The translations under genes were made by a program, and so were the position numbers. A model generated the notes under the pieces. That model did no database searches and was not told the DNA's origin. It was given only the letters and a program-made list of their open reading frames with translations. DNA of 23,283 bases from a virus: IMG/VR virus record IMGVR_UViG_3300017709_000036, positions 1 through 23,283 of that record; one strand, 5' to 3'. Shown here piece by piece: positions 6,425-12,810 of the stretch. Numbering within the stretch: the first letter of the stretch is position 1; the number at the start of each line of letters is the position of its first letter.

Positions 6425-6968
6425 ACCAATGGATTTTGCACCACCTGCCACCAAGAAACACACCGGCCCACTGAATGGAGCTGCAGACTACCTCAAGGCT
6501 CAGTACATCAACCGTTGGGGTATCGTGTGCACCGCCAAACAGCAATCAATTGCAGAACATTCCTACAACGTCTGGGTACTTGTATCCCATTGGGGGCCGG
6601 AAGTGCTCAATCTGCACGAGTTGCAATGTGCCCAGGAGTATGCCCTAACGCATGATCTGGCAGAGATCCGCACAGGCGACTGCCCAACACCATTCAAAGA
6701 CCCAATGGTCAAACAGGCCTTAGGCGAGCTGGAGATGGAAATCTGCCCGCAGATCCCTGTGACTCCTAAGATCAAACAGTTGGTGAAGTACTGTGACACT
6801 GCGGAATCAGTGCTGTTCCTTAAACTGTACGGGTTGGGCAAACATGCTGACGACGTCCGCGAGTTGCTTGCCGTGCAGATGTGGGCTCGGCTAAAAGACA
6901 GCCTGTTTTCCACAAACCAACGTCAGAAGCTACATGACCTTTTTAATGAGACCTTCCATGACATTTGA
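6417..6968 (+). CDS. datZ: DatZ: HD-domain dATP triphosphohydrolase
   Basis: This 183-residue HD phosphohydrolase (YfbR-like fold) has the metal ligands H48 (IAEHSYN), H79-D80 (THDLAE), with E83, and D127 (YCDTAES). In S-2L, DatZ removes the triphosphate from dATP and so keeps adenine out of the genome. W34, I36 and P92 are spaced from the HD motif as I recall for the S-2L adenine-pocket residues (from memory). Spacing between H48 and H79 and between D80 and D127 appears slightly different from S-2L, which would argue for a relative rather than the same protein. ATG 6417 overlaps mazZ; ATG 6429 is a possible shorter start. A general 5'-nucleotidase such as YfbR is the alternative, made unlikely by the neighbours. 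Confidence 0.87.
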   Translation: MSEPMDFAPPATKKHTGPLNGAADYLKAQYINRWGIVCTAKQQSIAEHSYNVWVLVSHWGPEVLNLHELQCAQEYALTHDLAEIRTGDCPTPFKDPMVKQALGELEMEICPQIPVTPKIKQLVKYCDTAESVLFLKLYGLGKHADDVRELLAVQMWARLKDSLFSTNQRQKLHDLFNETFHDI

Positions 6969-7227
6969 CCAGATGCAGCAGGCAACAGCGATGCATTCTA
7001 GGGGACATAGTGCGCTGTCAATCGCCAGATGCTTAACCGGTGTCAGCTACCGCGAAATTGAGCAGCATTTTGACTTTCCAAAGCATCCTGAGCATTTTGG
7101 ATTCACCCAAGGTTTTGCCAAATGGTTGATGGAAGACTGCAAGTACACTTGGCGCCCTAACAATCAGAACGCTCCAGACGCTCCATGGTCACGCGTACCC
7201 GGACTGGCTGAATATGAACAAGGCTGA
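6958..7227 (+). CDS. Small possible helix-turn-helix protein downstream of datZ
   Basis: This 89-residue protein has an N-terminal part that reads like a helix-turn-helix (TFDQMQQATAMHSRGHSALS, then IARCLTGVSYREIEQHF). An aromatic, proline-rich tail follows (YTWRPNNQNAPDAPWSRVPG). The ATG at 6958 is preferred over an upstream ATG at 6934, because it overlaps the datZ stop by only 11 nt. Its stop is coupled to the next gene (14-nt overlap). It could be a regulator or a DNA-binding accessory of the Z cassette. No family is recognised with certainty. Confidence 0.58.
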   Translation: MTFDQMQQATAMHSRGHSALSIARCLTGVSYREIEQHFDFPKHPEHFGFTQGFAKWLMEDCKYTWRPNNQNAPDAPWSRVPGLAEYEQG

Positions 7228-7516
7228 TTTTCAGAGAGTGTTGCACGAGACCAGCGACACCCTCCAAGTGCTGACAGATTCCAAAGGTCGGGAATACGCC
7301 AACAGCTGTGACCAGCTAGCCAACTTTAAACGGTTGTCGGCCCAGCTGGGGCTCACTAAAGAGCAGGTAGTCATGGTCTATCTCTCCAAGCACTTGGATT
7401 CAATCCATAGCTACGTGCGGAATCCAGATCAGGATCTGTCGGAGCCGATTCAAGGGCGCATCCATGACGCCATCCTCTATCTCGTTCTCCTCAAAGCCTG
7501 CATCGATGAAGACTAA
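7214..7516 (+). CDS. Probable nucleotide-modification-associated / MazG-like helical protein
   Basis: This 100-residue, all-helical protein has GREYANSCDQLANFKR in the middle (residues 25-40), then LSKHLDSIHSYV and SEPIQGRIHDAILYLVLLKAC. This pattern resembles small phage proteins of the DUF1599 / Nmad1 type, related to all-alpha NTP pyrophosphohydrolases. The candidate acidic or metal-binding side chains are in KHLDS and RIHDA. In phages with modified bases such genes sit in the modification cassette. Here it lies two genes after datZ in the same coupled operon, so a nucleotide-pool role is plausible but not shown. Confidence 0.6.
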   Translation: MNKADFQRVLHETSDTLQVLTDSKGREYANSCDQLANFKRLSAQLGLTKEQVVMVYLSKHLDSIHSYVRNPDQDLSEPIQGRIHDAILYLVLLKACIDED

Positions 7517-8387
7517 GAGCTACAACGTTTGCGACAGATTCCCACCTCTGCTAACCGCGGCAGAGGAGATTGAAATGGGGCGCCGCATTCAAACGATGCA
7601 GAAGCTTAAGCAAAAGCCCAAGCAAGAATTAACAAAATCGGAGCTCATCCAGATTAAGCGGGGACAACGGGCGTTGAACCGTATGATTTCGGGCAATCTT
7701 CGGATGGTCGCTGGGATCGCCCGTAAGTATACCGGCATCGTCAATCATCTGTCATTTGACGACATCATCCAGGAGGGAAATGTCGGGCTCTGCCGTGCTG
7801 CGGAGAAGTATGATCCCACTCGTGGCTACAAATTCAGCACTTATGCATACTGGTGGATACGGCAGTCAATCAATCGAGCCATCAGTGACAAAGAGCGCGT
7901 AGTGCGCATTCCGTGCAACGCTTTTGAATCGATTGGCAGAGCTTTATCTTGGCAGCAAGAATTTGAGCAAAAACACGGGCATCAGCCAACAATCAATCAA
8001 GTAGCGGCTCACATCCGGATCTCACCAGAAGTTTTAGTGTCAGCACTACGTGCCTACTGGCGAGGCCCAAGCCTTGATGCTTCAGCAAAAGACAAAAACG
8101 GTCAGACAGGCGGGGCTGCACTAGTAGATCTTTTTTCTAATCCATCAGACGCGGATCCATTAGACGAAATCGAGCATGGTATGCAGCGAGAGAAGCTGTA
8201 TAGCATAGTCGGCACTCTGCCTGACGTACAAAAAGAGCTGTTGGGAGAGTATTACGGACTGTTCGGGCAAGACCCTGTCAGTTTTACCGTCATGGGAAAA
8301 AAGCGCGGCGTTTCGCGTGAAGCGATCAGCCAGAAATGCCACCGTGCTATCAATGCACTGTCCATGAAAGCTCGCATGCTGCAGTAG
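7506..8387 (+). CDS. Phage-encoded sigma70-family (group 2-like) sigma factor
   Basis: This 293-residue protein has the full primary-sigma layout without region 1.1. Region 1.2 is PLLTAAEEIEMGRR (14-27). Region 2 has SGNLRMVAGIARKY (62-75), LSFDDIIQEGNVGL (82-95) and GYKFSTYAYWWIRQSINRAI (107-126), the core-binding and -10-melting segment. Region 3 has QPTINQVAAHI. Region 4.2 is KKRGVSREAISQKCHRAINAL, a divergent -35-binding helix-turn-helix. YAYWW is what cyanobacterial group-2 sigma factors carry in place of YATWW. It should redirect host RNA polymerase to phage promoters. The start at ATG 7506 overlaps the upstream stop by 11 nt. It is the last gene of the operon, and no terminator is visible after it. 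Confidence 0.9.
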   Translation: MKTKSYNVCDRFPPLLTAAEEIEMGRRIQTMQKLKQKPKQELTKSELIQIKRGQRALNRMISGNLRMVAGIARKYTGIVNHLSFDDIIQEGNVGLCRAAEKYDPTRGYKFSTYAYWWIRQSINRAISDKERVVRIPCNAFESIGRALSWQQEFEQKHGHQPTINQVAAHIRISPEVLVSALRAYWRGPSLDASAKDKNGQTGGAALVDLFSNPSDADPLDEIEHGMQREKLYSIVGTLPDVQKELLGEYYGLFGQDPVSFTVMGKKRGVSREAISQKCHRAINALSMKARMLQ

Positions 8388-8412
8388 TCAGAATGGTGCA
8401 GGTGATGCGCTT

Positions 8413-8628
8413 CTATTCAAGACAAACAAGTTGAGCATCCATTTCGGAAATCCGGCTAATCGCCTGGCACAGCAATCTGCGCTGGTGCCAATTTTGGCGT
8501 ACCAATGCAACACATAACCCTTGGACTTCTTCGATGTCTTCGGTGTTATAAATGGAGCGTACCGACCGCTCCATTGCGAGCTCGTCATGGAGGGTTTGTT
8601 CTGCGACCATCCACTTCATGTCGTCCAT
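8413..8628 (-). CDS. Small conserved cyanophage-type protein
   Basis: This 71-residue helical protein has the core LVRQNWHQRRLLCQAISRISEMDAQ near its C-terminus. I recognise the pattern from small proteins of marine cyanophages, but they have no known function. ATG 8628 is preferred over the TTG directly upstream, since ggag lies 7 nt before it. It overlaps the previous minus-strand gene by 44 nt and ends 25 nt from the convergent sigma-factor stop. Confidence 0.6.
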   Translation of the reverse strand: MDDMKWMVAEQTLHDELAMERSVRSIYNTEDIEEVQGLCVALVRQNWHQRRLLCQAISRISEMDAQLVCLE

Positions 8629-8812
8629 CAATCATCTCCAAGATTTTGCGTTCCTCAGAATAGGGACGCCTAGCCCGAATATAGTCATGGACTGCAGGGG
8701 CTAACCACTCATGCGGCGGCCAACAGTTATTCCAATTCACAGGCTGCACACAGCCGACCACCACGGTGCTCCAGAAGGCAATTGTATAGCTCCATAGCCA
8801 GTATAGGCCCAT
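8585..8812 (-). CDS. Small putative lipoprotein or membrane protein
   Basis: This 75-residue protein starts with a hydrophobic segment (MGLYWLWSYTIAFWSTVVVGC) that ends in VVGC, a loose lipobox with Cys21 as possible lipidation site. The rest is polar (DYIRARRPYSEERKILEMID). It starts 6 nt after the stop of the C39-like peptidase gene, so it is probably co-expressed. A spanin-like role in lysis is possible from context, but the sequence alone does not show it. It overlaps the next gene by 44 nt. Confidence 0.5.
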   Translation of the reverse strand: MGLYWLWSYTIAFWSTVVVGCVQPVNWNNCWPPHEWLAPAVHDYIRARRPYSEERKILEMIDGRHEVDGRRTNPP

Positions 8813-8818
8813 TACAGC

Positions 8819-9529
8819 CTACTCATCATCGATCAGGATTACCCAGCCCGTTCCAGCACCCTCAACTTCCCAACGCTGCTTAAACGCTTGACGTGATACT
8901 TTGGCGTTTTTTCCGCCATATCGACCTACATGATTTCCACGTTCGATATCTGGCAAACCTCTTGGATCGTGCATGACCCAATCATCCTTGTCAAAACCAA
9001 CGATAAGGCTCCAATGACCGCAGCCGTAACTGTCACACATTGGCGGTTCACCTCTACTCATGTCACCATGATGGAGCCATCCAACCATGACTGGACGGCC
9101 AGCTGCTAGTTCAGCTTCAATCAAGCTCCCATCGCCGTCCTGCCTAAATTCTGCATATAAGCCCAAACTTCTCAGCGCATGAATCTGAGCATCAATACTT
9201 GTTGTATCGCCAAACCGTTCTCTGATCTTGTTGTATCCATCGTCAGTTTTCACTTTTCCATAGAAGGCTGCGGCCATCGCGGCGGAAGAGCTGAAACATT
9301 CTCTGTAACCCCTGCCGCTTTTATTGTCCAGCTGATGGAAATAGGGCACCAGAATCTGCTGTGCTATTCCGCTGGCCTTCCAAGCTTCAAACCAAGCAGC
9401 ATCTTCTCTCAGCAGTTCTTCAGGCAAAGCATCTTCTAGCTCTGAGATTGCTGCTAGCTGGTGTGGAGTTCCGCGAAAGTGACTGAAAAAAGGGAGAAGA
9501 CTAATCACCAAAAAAGAGAAACGGTTCAT
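8819..9529 (-). CDS. C39-like papain-fold cysteine peptidase (possible endolysin)
   Basis: This 236-residue protein matches the peptidase C39-like family 2 fold. Gln66 (HQLDNK) is the likely oxyanion residue, Cys78 in RECFSSSAAM the nucleophile, His172 in GHWSLIVGF the general base and Asp188 in MHDPRG the third member. The N-terminus (MNRFSFLVISLLPFF) is a hydrophobic segment that may act as a signal sequence, followed by a Glu-rich linker. Two tiny membrane proteins precede it and a possible lipoprotein follows, so it may be the phage's wall-degrading enzyme or an exported peptidase. No canonical endolysin was found elsewhere in the window. The start overlaps the upstream stop (ATGA). Substrate, peptide or peptidoglycan cross-bridge, is not known. 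Confidence 0.75.
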   Translation of the reverse strand: MNRFSFLVISLLPFFSHFRGTPHQLAAISELEDALPEELLREDAAWFEAWKASGIAQQILVPYFHQLDNKSGRGYRECFSSSAAMAAAFYGKVKTDDGYNKIRERFGDTTSIDAQIHALRSLGLYAEFRQDGDGSLIEAELAAGRPVMVGWLHHGDMSRGEPPMCDSYGCGHWSLIVGFDKDDWVMHDPRGLPDIERGNHVGRYGGKNAKVSRQAFKQRWEVEGAGTGWVILIDDE

Positions 9530-9684
9530 TTGCTCAACGCTGGTCTAGGGCATTCCGGGCGCTGAGACAAGCCTGCATGGTAACCACTTAGAAAGAAAAA
9601 TCCAGCTGCACCAATGATCGCAGTGGCTAGCGTTCCCAAGACAAAAAACCCGCCAACTAAGACCCAAGTTGGGTCAGCCTTCAT
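9526..9684 (-). CDS. 52-residue single-pass membrane protein
   Basis: An ATG at 9684 opens a 52-residue frame with one long hydrophobic helix (WVLVGGFFVLGTLATAIIGA, then AGFFFLSGYHAG) and a polar, cysteine-containing tail ending in RPALSK. Both ends use the ATGA overlap, with the gene before and with the peptidase gene after. The size, single helix and position directly before a peptidase gene suggest a holin-like or pinholin-like role; this is inference. Confidence 0.62.
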   Translation of the reverse strand: MKADPTWVLVGGFFVLGTLATAIIGAAGFFFLSGYHAGLSQRPECPRPALSK

Positions 9685-9854
9685 TTCTCGACTCTTGCTT
9701 CAGGGAACAGGTTCTTGCTCACATACTCACAGACTTGGTCGTCGATAGTATTGTCTGTGGTCTTGACGTAAGCCTGAAGCAAATCAAGGACCAGAACTTT
9801 GACCGCTTTGCTCTTAAGGAATGAGAACAGAATCGGACGGATTAAGAACAGCAT
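9681..9854 (-). CDS. 57-residue small phage protein
   Basis: An ATG at 9854 opens a 57-residue frame. It has a short hydrophobic N-terminus (MLFLIRPILFSFLKS), a helix KVLVLDLLQAYVKTT, then DNTIDDQVCEYVSKNLFP. The last part is a pattern I know from small proteins near phage lysis genes. It is coupled to the next membrane-protein gene by ATGA. No biochemical role is known. Confidence 0.6.
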   Translation of the reverse strand: MLFLIRPILFSFLKSKAVKVLVLDLLQAYVKTTDNTIDDQVCEYVSKNLFPEARVEK

Positions 9855-9878
9855 AAGAGTTTGATCATTGATAAGAGT

Positions 9879-10130
9879 CTAATTCCGATCACTGTGACCC
9901 TCCAGTCTTGCAAGTGATCGTTCCAGCTCACCGATTCTGGCGAAAATCTCTCTGTCCCTAGCCATCAAGTCGTTATGAAGCACATTCATACGGGTAGCTA
10001 GATTATCGACAGCTGAAGTTAACCTTACGAGTGAATCACGCCCAGCCTGACTCTGGCTATTAGCGCGGGCAATCCCAAGACCAGCCACCCCAACGGATGC
10101 TCCTGCTATGGCCGCTAAGATTTCGATCAC
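9879..10130 (-). CDS. Membrane-anchored coiled-coil protein
   Basis: This 83-residue protein has one N-terminal membrane helix rich in Ala and Gly (ILAAIAGASVGVAGLGIA). It is followed by a heptad-like coiled coil (DSLVRLTSAVDNLATRM, then RIGELERSLARLEG). The layout is like that of small phage anchors found in lysis regions. The start is GTG at 10130. It is divergent from the plus-strand holin-like gene, with only 26 nt between them, so their promoters must overlap genes or be shared. Confidence 0.62.
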   Translation of the reverse strand: MIEILAAIAGASVGVAGLGIARANSQSQAGRDSLVRLTSAVDNLATRMNVLHNDLMARDREIFARIGELERSLARLEGHSDRN

Positions 10131-10156
10131 CGCTTAGCTCAACTCTTCTATTGACA

Positions 10157-10423
10157 ATGGTAGACCCACAAGAGAATCAAGACCATAAAGAAGGAGTCCC
10201 AATCGCAGATCTTGTCAAATGTGCTGTTTTGATTTGGAGCGCAACACTGTTGACTGTTTCTTATCTGGGTTTCTTTCCACAGATGAAGATGGACAATACC
10301 TTCGTAGCCAGTCTGCTCACCGGGGCGATGGCCTCTTTTGGTATTGAGCGTAAATCCGCCAATCAGCAAAAAAAAGTGCCACCTAAAGTTGAAACACCTA
10401 CTAACACGCCTACTCCGCAATGA
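10157..10423 (+). CDS. Holin-like small membrane protein
   Basis: This 88-residue protein has two hydrophobic segments: LVKCAVLIWSATLLTVSYLG (about 18-37) and TFVASLLTGAMASFGI (about 48-63). They are followed by a charged, proline-rich tail (KKVPPKVETPTNTPTPQ). Size, topology and tail fit phage holins of the cyanophage type. The start is ATG 10157; TTGACA directly upstream (10151-10156) looks like a -35, but I see no matching -10. It overlaps the next gene by ATGA and heads a plus-strand group of secreted proteins. Confidence 0.6.
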   Translation: MVDPQENQDHKEGVPIADLVKCAVLIWSATLLTVSYLGFFPQMKMDNTFVASLLTGAMASFGIERKSANQQKKVPPKVETPTNTPTPQ

Positions 10424-10908
10424 AACGGTTTGCTCTCTTAGCGATTGCGCTGTTCCTAGCCCCAGCAGCTCAAGCAGATCTGACACACAAAATCCAATCA
10501 AGTATTCAATTGCAGGTGGGAGGCGCGATGACCACTGCAAATCGCATTGGGTCAACTTTTTCGGTCAGCGGTTCAGGCGTTGATACGACAGACGGCACCA
10601 CGGCCAATACTATCAGCACAGGTGCTATTACATCAGGTGTCTATGCCCCAGGAACCATTGCTGCAACTCAAGACAACCCTGGTTCGGCCTTCAGCTTTAG
10701 TCAGTCCTACACCCAGGCCGATGCCGTCCCAACATCGGCAGCCGCAACCGGAGCAGTCCAAAACTTTGGCAGCTTGCAATCTACGGCTTCAGGCACTGCT
10801 TCCACACTGGCAGGCACAATCTCAAGTGCGGGAGCCATGACTGTGACAGCTGGTGGAGCGAACACTCTTGGTATTGGACAATTTGTTACTGAGTTGAGCA
10901 TCGATTGA
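10420..10908 (+). CDS. Secreted Ser/Thr/Ala-rich protein
   Basis: This 162-residue protein has a clean Sec signal peptide (MKRFALLAIALFLAPAAQA, cleavage after AQA about residue 19). The mature part is low in charge and rich in Ser, Thr, Ala and Gly, with many short repeats such as SQSYTQADAVPTSAA and TASGTASTLAG, and is predicted to form beta strands. I do not recognise a named domain. Two further signal-peptide proteins follow, each overlapping the previous gene, so the three probably act together at the cell envelope or on the virion. Confidence 0.7.
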   Translation: MKRFALLAIALFLAPAAQADLTHKIQSSIQLQVGGAMTTANRIGSTFSVSGSGVDTTDGTTANTISTGAITSGVYAPGTIAATQDNPGSAFSFSQSYTQADAVPTSAAATGAVQNFGSLQSTASGTASTLAGTISSAGAMTVTAGGANTLGIGQFVTELSID

Positions 10909-11309
10909 TGCGGTTTCTGTTGCTGCTCCTGTTGTTTGCTCCAGCTGCAAACGCTGTGCCAGTTGTGCCCAATTTTTCAACTGGCTCAATGACGACACAT
11001 TCAGAAACAACCAGTAACGTCACAGAAACAATTGTGAGCGAGTCCTACGAAACTGGCTGGCAATATTCTGTTAGTGGCACCAACATAAGTCCAGTAAACG
11101 GAGCCAGCCTCACACCAGGCACAACAACGGTTAACGGATGGTCAGCTCTCGACGTAAACAACAAGCCAAGTTGGAACATTGTCAACCCTGGTGGAGCGTT
11201 TCAGTTCGTAGAAACTTACTCCGGTCCAGGTCTGTCAAACGTGACAACAATCCAGCGCGTCACCGAAATCAATCAAATCACCGACACTATCTCTACCTTC
11301 TCGCAATAG
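10908..11309 (+). CDS. Secreted cyanophage-type protein (VTETIVSE family)
   Basis: This 133-residue protein has a signal peptide (MRFLLLLLLFAPAANA, cleavage after ANA). The mature part contains SNVTETIVSESYETGWQYS, NPGGAFQFVETYSGPGLSN and TTIQRVTEINQIT. These are segments I associate with an uncharacterised protein of marine T4-like cyanophages and the cyanobacteria they infect. It is predicted to be all beta. ATG 10908 overlaps the previous stop as TGATG; a TTG directly before it is in frame but unnecessary. Function unknown. Confidence 0.72.
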   Translation: MRFLLLLLLFAPAANAVPVVPNFSTGSMTTHSETTSNVTETIVSESYETGWQYSVSGTNISPVNGASLTPGTTTVNGWSALDVNNKPSWNIVNPGGAFQFVETYSGPGLSNVTTIQRVTEINQITDTISTFSQ

Positions 11310-11992
11310 TCCTAGCTGCTCCAGCCAACGCAGAAACGATTGGTGGTGTCTCCGCCACTGCCGCGCCAACTGCTACGAGTTCGGGAAGCGTAACCAACCA
11401 AGCGGTAATGATTGCGCCATCTCAGCATCTGACGAATTCGTATGGTAATGGCATTCAATGTCAAGGCCCAATTCTTACGGTCACTCCCTATGTCAATCGA
11501 TCCAAATCTTGGCAGCTTCCGTTTGAGAGTTATTATGACGACCCTGTATATGATCTCAGTGATCGGGATGATAACGGGATACTCGATAATCCTGGATCCG
11601 TCCTATATGAGATGCCAACGAGAACGGGCCAACGCGATTCGCACAACTGGAGTGGCGGACTTTCGATGCAAGTAACCATCCCCTTAGATGGTGGCCTACA
11701 AGCACGATGCAAAGCGATGGCTGATGCCAACATCAGACTGCATGAACAGCTTCTGGCTACAAAACGTTTAGAGTTTGAGCTCGCGCGACTTCGCGCCTGC
11801 GCCGATCAAAAATTACGTGGCGTTGAATTTCATCCCAAAAGCCCCATATTTAGAATTTGCGCTGACATAGTCATCAAGCCCAAGCCCGGACAGGTATTGC
11901 AGCACAAACATGCTATCCCTTCTGCTTTGCCCGTTGAGTTTTCCGGCGCTCAAACACCGATACAGGTGGTGCCTTTTTCCCAAAAGCCTTAG
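11138..11992 (+). CDS. Secreted cyanophage-type protein (ETIGGVSATA family), start unresolved
   Basis: The reliable part begins around 11280 with a signal-like segment YLYLLAIVLAAPANAETIGG. It continues with NSYGNGIQCQGPILTVTPYV, PFESYYDDPVYD, YEMPTRTGQRDSHNW, a helix RLHEQLLATKRLEFELARL and FHPKSPIFRICADIV. This matches an uncharacterised family of marine cyanophages that follows the preceding gene type. No ATG, GTG or TTG lies at the expected start. The nearest in-frame candidates are TTG 11171 and ATG 11138, which give an Arg-rich leader that is only the shadow of the upstream gene. ATA at 11306 overlaps the upstream stop but leaves too short a signal. The 3' end overlaps the convergent gene by 80 nt. 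Confidence 0.68.
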   Translation: MVSSRRKQQAKLEHCQPWWSVSVRRNLLRSRSVKRDNNPARHRNQSNHRHYLYLLAIVLAAPANAETIGGVSATAAPTATSSGSVTNQAVMIAPSQHLTNSYGNGIQCQGPILTVTPYVNRSKSWQLPFESYYDDPVYDLSDRDDNGILDNPGSVLYEMPTRTGQRDSHNWSGGLSMQVTIPLDGGLQARCKAMADANIRLHEQLLATKRLEFELARLRACADQKLRGVEFHPKSPIFRICADIVIKPKPGQVLQHKHAIPSALPVEFSGAQTPIQVVPFSQKP

Positions 11993-12533
11993 AGATTTTG
12001 GTCAGCGCCTTTTTGACTGCAGGCTTGATCAGTTTCAACAAAAACGGAGTGGCAAGACCTGCCGCAACACCCACTGAGGCCGTAAGAGCAACAGTCGTTG
12101 CTGCCGGCAAAGACGGGACAGCATTTAGCATCTGTTCAGGCAGCTTGATCTCTTCGTACAAGACGACACATTTGCCGTCCTGTAACTCGTAGCCTGAAAT
12201 TCTTTTGTTACCACCTTGAATAACCGTACCAATCCCCTTGGCCCTCAAGGGAGGGCACCTAGGATCCTCATCAATCTTCGCTTTCGGCTTGGGAAGATTC
12301 GGCGTAGCTGGCGCTGGCGCTTGTGGTGTCTCAGGCGTCGAAGTTTTTGGCAACGGAGCAACTGGGTCAAAAACTAGCTTCGTTGGCCTGTAGTCCATTG
12401 GGTTGAACTCAGGCAAATCAATGATTGGAGTACCAATGTTGACCGTAACCGGTGGTGCAGTTGGAATCGATAACGGCGCTAAGCCATTCCAGCTCCGAAT
12501 CTCGCTGATCCCAATCGTGCGAATCTCGGGCAT
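11913..12533 (-). CDS. Cyanophage-type proline-rich protein with C-terminal membrane helix
   Basis: This 206-residue protein starts with IRTIGISEIRSWNGLAPLS and PTAPPVTVNIGTPIIDLP, segments I know from uncharacterised proteins of marine cyanophages. A Pro/Ala-rich linker follows (TPETPQAPAPATPNLPKPK, about 66-84), then a compact domain RISGYELQDGKCVVLYEEIK. A hydrophobic helix (TTVALTASVGVAAGLATPF) and a Lys-rich tail end the protein. It may be a virion or envelope protein. Start ATG overlaps the upstream stop (TAATG). The last 80 nt are antisense to the end of the convergent plus-strand gene. Confidence 0.7.
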   Translation of the reverse strand: MPEIRTIGISEIRSWNGLAPLSIPTAPPVTVNIGTPIIDLPEFNPMDYRPTKLVFDPVAPLPKTSTPETPQAPAPATPNLPKPKAKIDEDPRCPPLRAKGIGTVIQGGNKRISGYELQDGKCVVLYEEIKLPEQMLNAVPSLPAATTVALTASVGVAAGLATPFLLKLIKPAVKKALTKISKAFGKKAPPVSVFERRKTQRAKQKG

Positions 12534-12769
12534 TAAAACGGCAACGCCGGACCAGTCTGAGTTGGCAATGCAGGCATCATTTCCTTGACCTGGCTTGGCA
12601 TCGCATCTGTCACCGCTCCAGAGACTAGCTCACCGACAAGAGCTTTAGCCTCATCGATTGCTTTTTCCTTTATTTCTGGCAGTTTGCTGAAAGCATAGAA
12701 GCTTGTGCCGACCAACGCTCCAGACATCGCGAACGATAAGACAGCAAGCGTGTTAATGATCTTTTGCAT
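12533..12769 (-). CDS. Small membrane-anchored protein, cyanophage type
   Basis: This 78-residue protein has an N-terminal membrane helix (MQKIINTLAVLSFAMSGALV), an amphipathic helix (PEIKEKAIDEAKALVGEL) and an acidic/Pro-rich end (MMPALPTQTGPALPF). The ending and the MQKIIN start are typical of a small marine cyanophage family paired with the gene downstream, to which it is coupled by TAATG. Its ATG lies only 6 nt from the T tract of the terminator before it, so it needs either readthrough or a promoter I cannot see. Confidence 0.68.
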   Translation of the reverse strand: MQKIINTLAVLSFAMSGALVGTSFYAFSKLPEIKEKAIDEAKALVGELVSGAVTDAMPSQVKEMMPALPTQTGPALPF

Positions 12770-12775
12770 GTGTAT

Positions 12776-12809
12776 AAAAAAACCCCTAGCAGTGTGAGGC
12801 TACTAGGGG
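12776..12809 (-). terminator. Intrinsic terminator after the barrel-protein gene
   Basis: On the minus strand CCCCTAG (12809-12803) pairs with CTAGGGG (12789-12783) across a 13-nt loop, followed by seven T (12782-12776). It should end the transcript of the small outer-membrane-like gene, and possibly the long tail operon. Confidence 0.8.
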
Positions 12810-12810
12810 C

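Noticed and set aside
8388-8588. 66-codon minus-strand frame after the sigma gene
   Set aside because: It overlaps the better-supported 71-residue gene at 8413-8628, which has a Shine-Dalgarno and a recognised core pattern.
10151-10179. Promoter with TTGACA before the holin-like gene
   Set aside because: The -35 is perfect, but it abuts the start codon and no -10 lies at a normal distance; a transcript would begin inside the gene.
10148-10555. 135-codon minus-strand open frame
   Set aside because: It opposes the holin-like gene and the signal peptide of the next gene; both plus-strand products look real.
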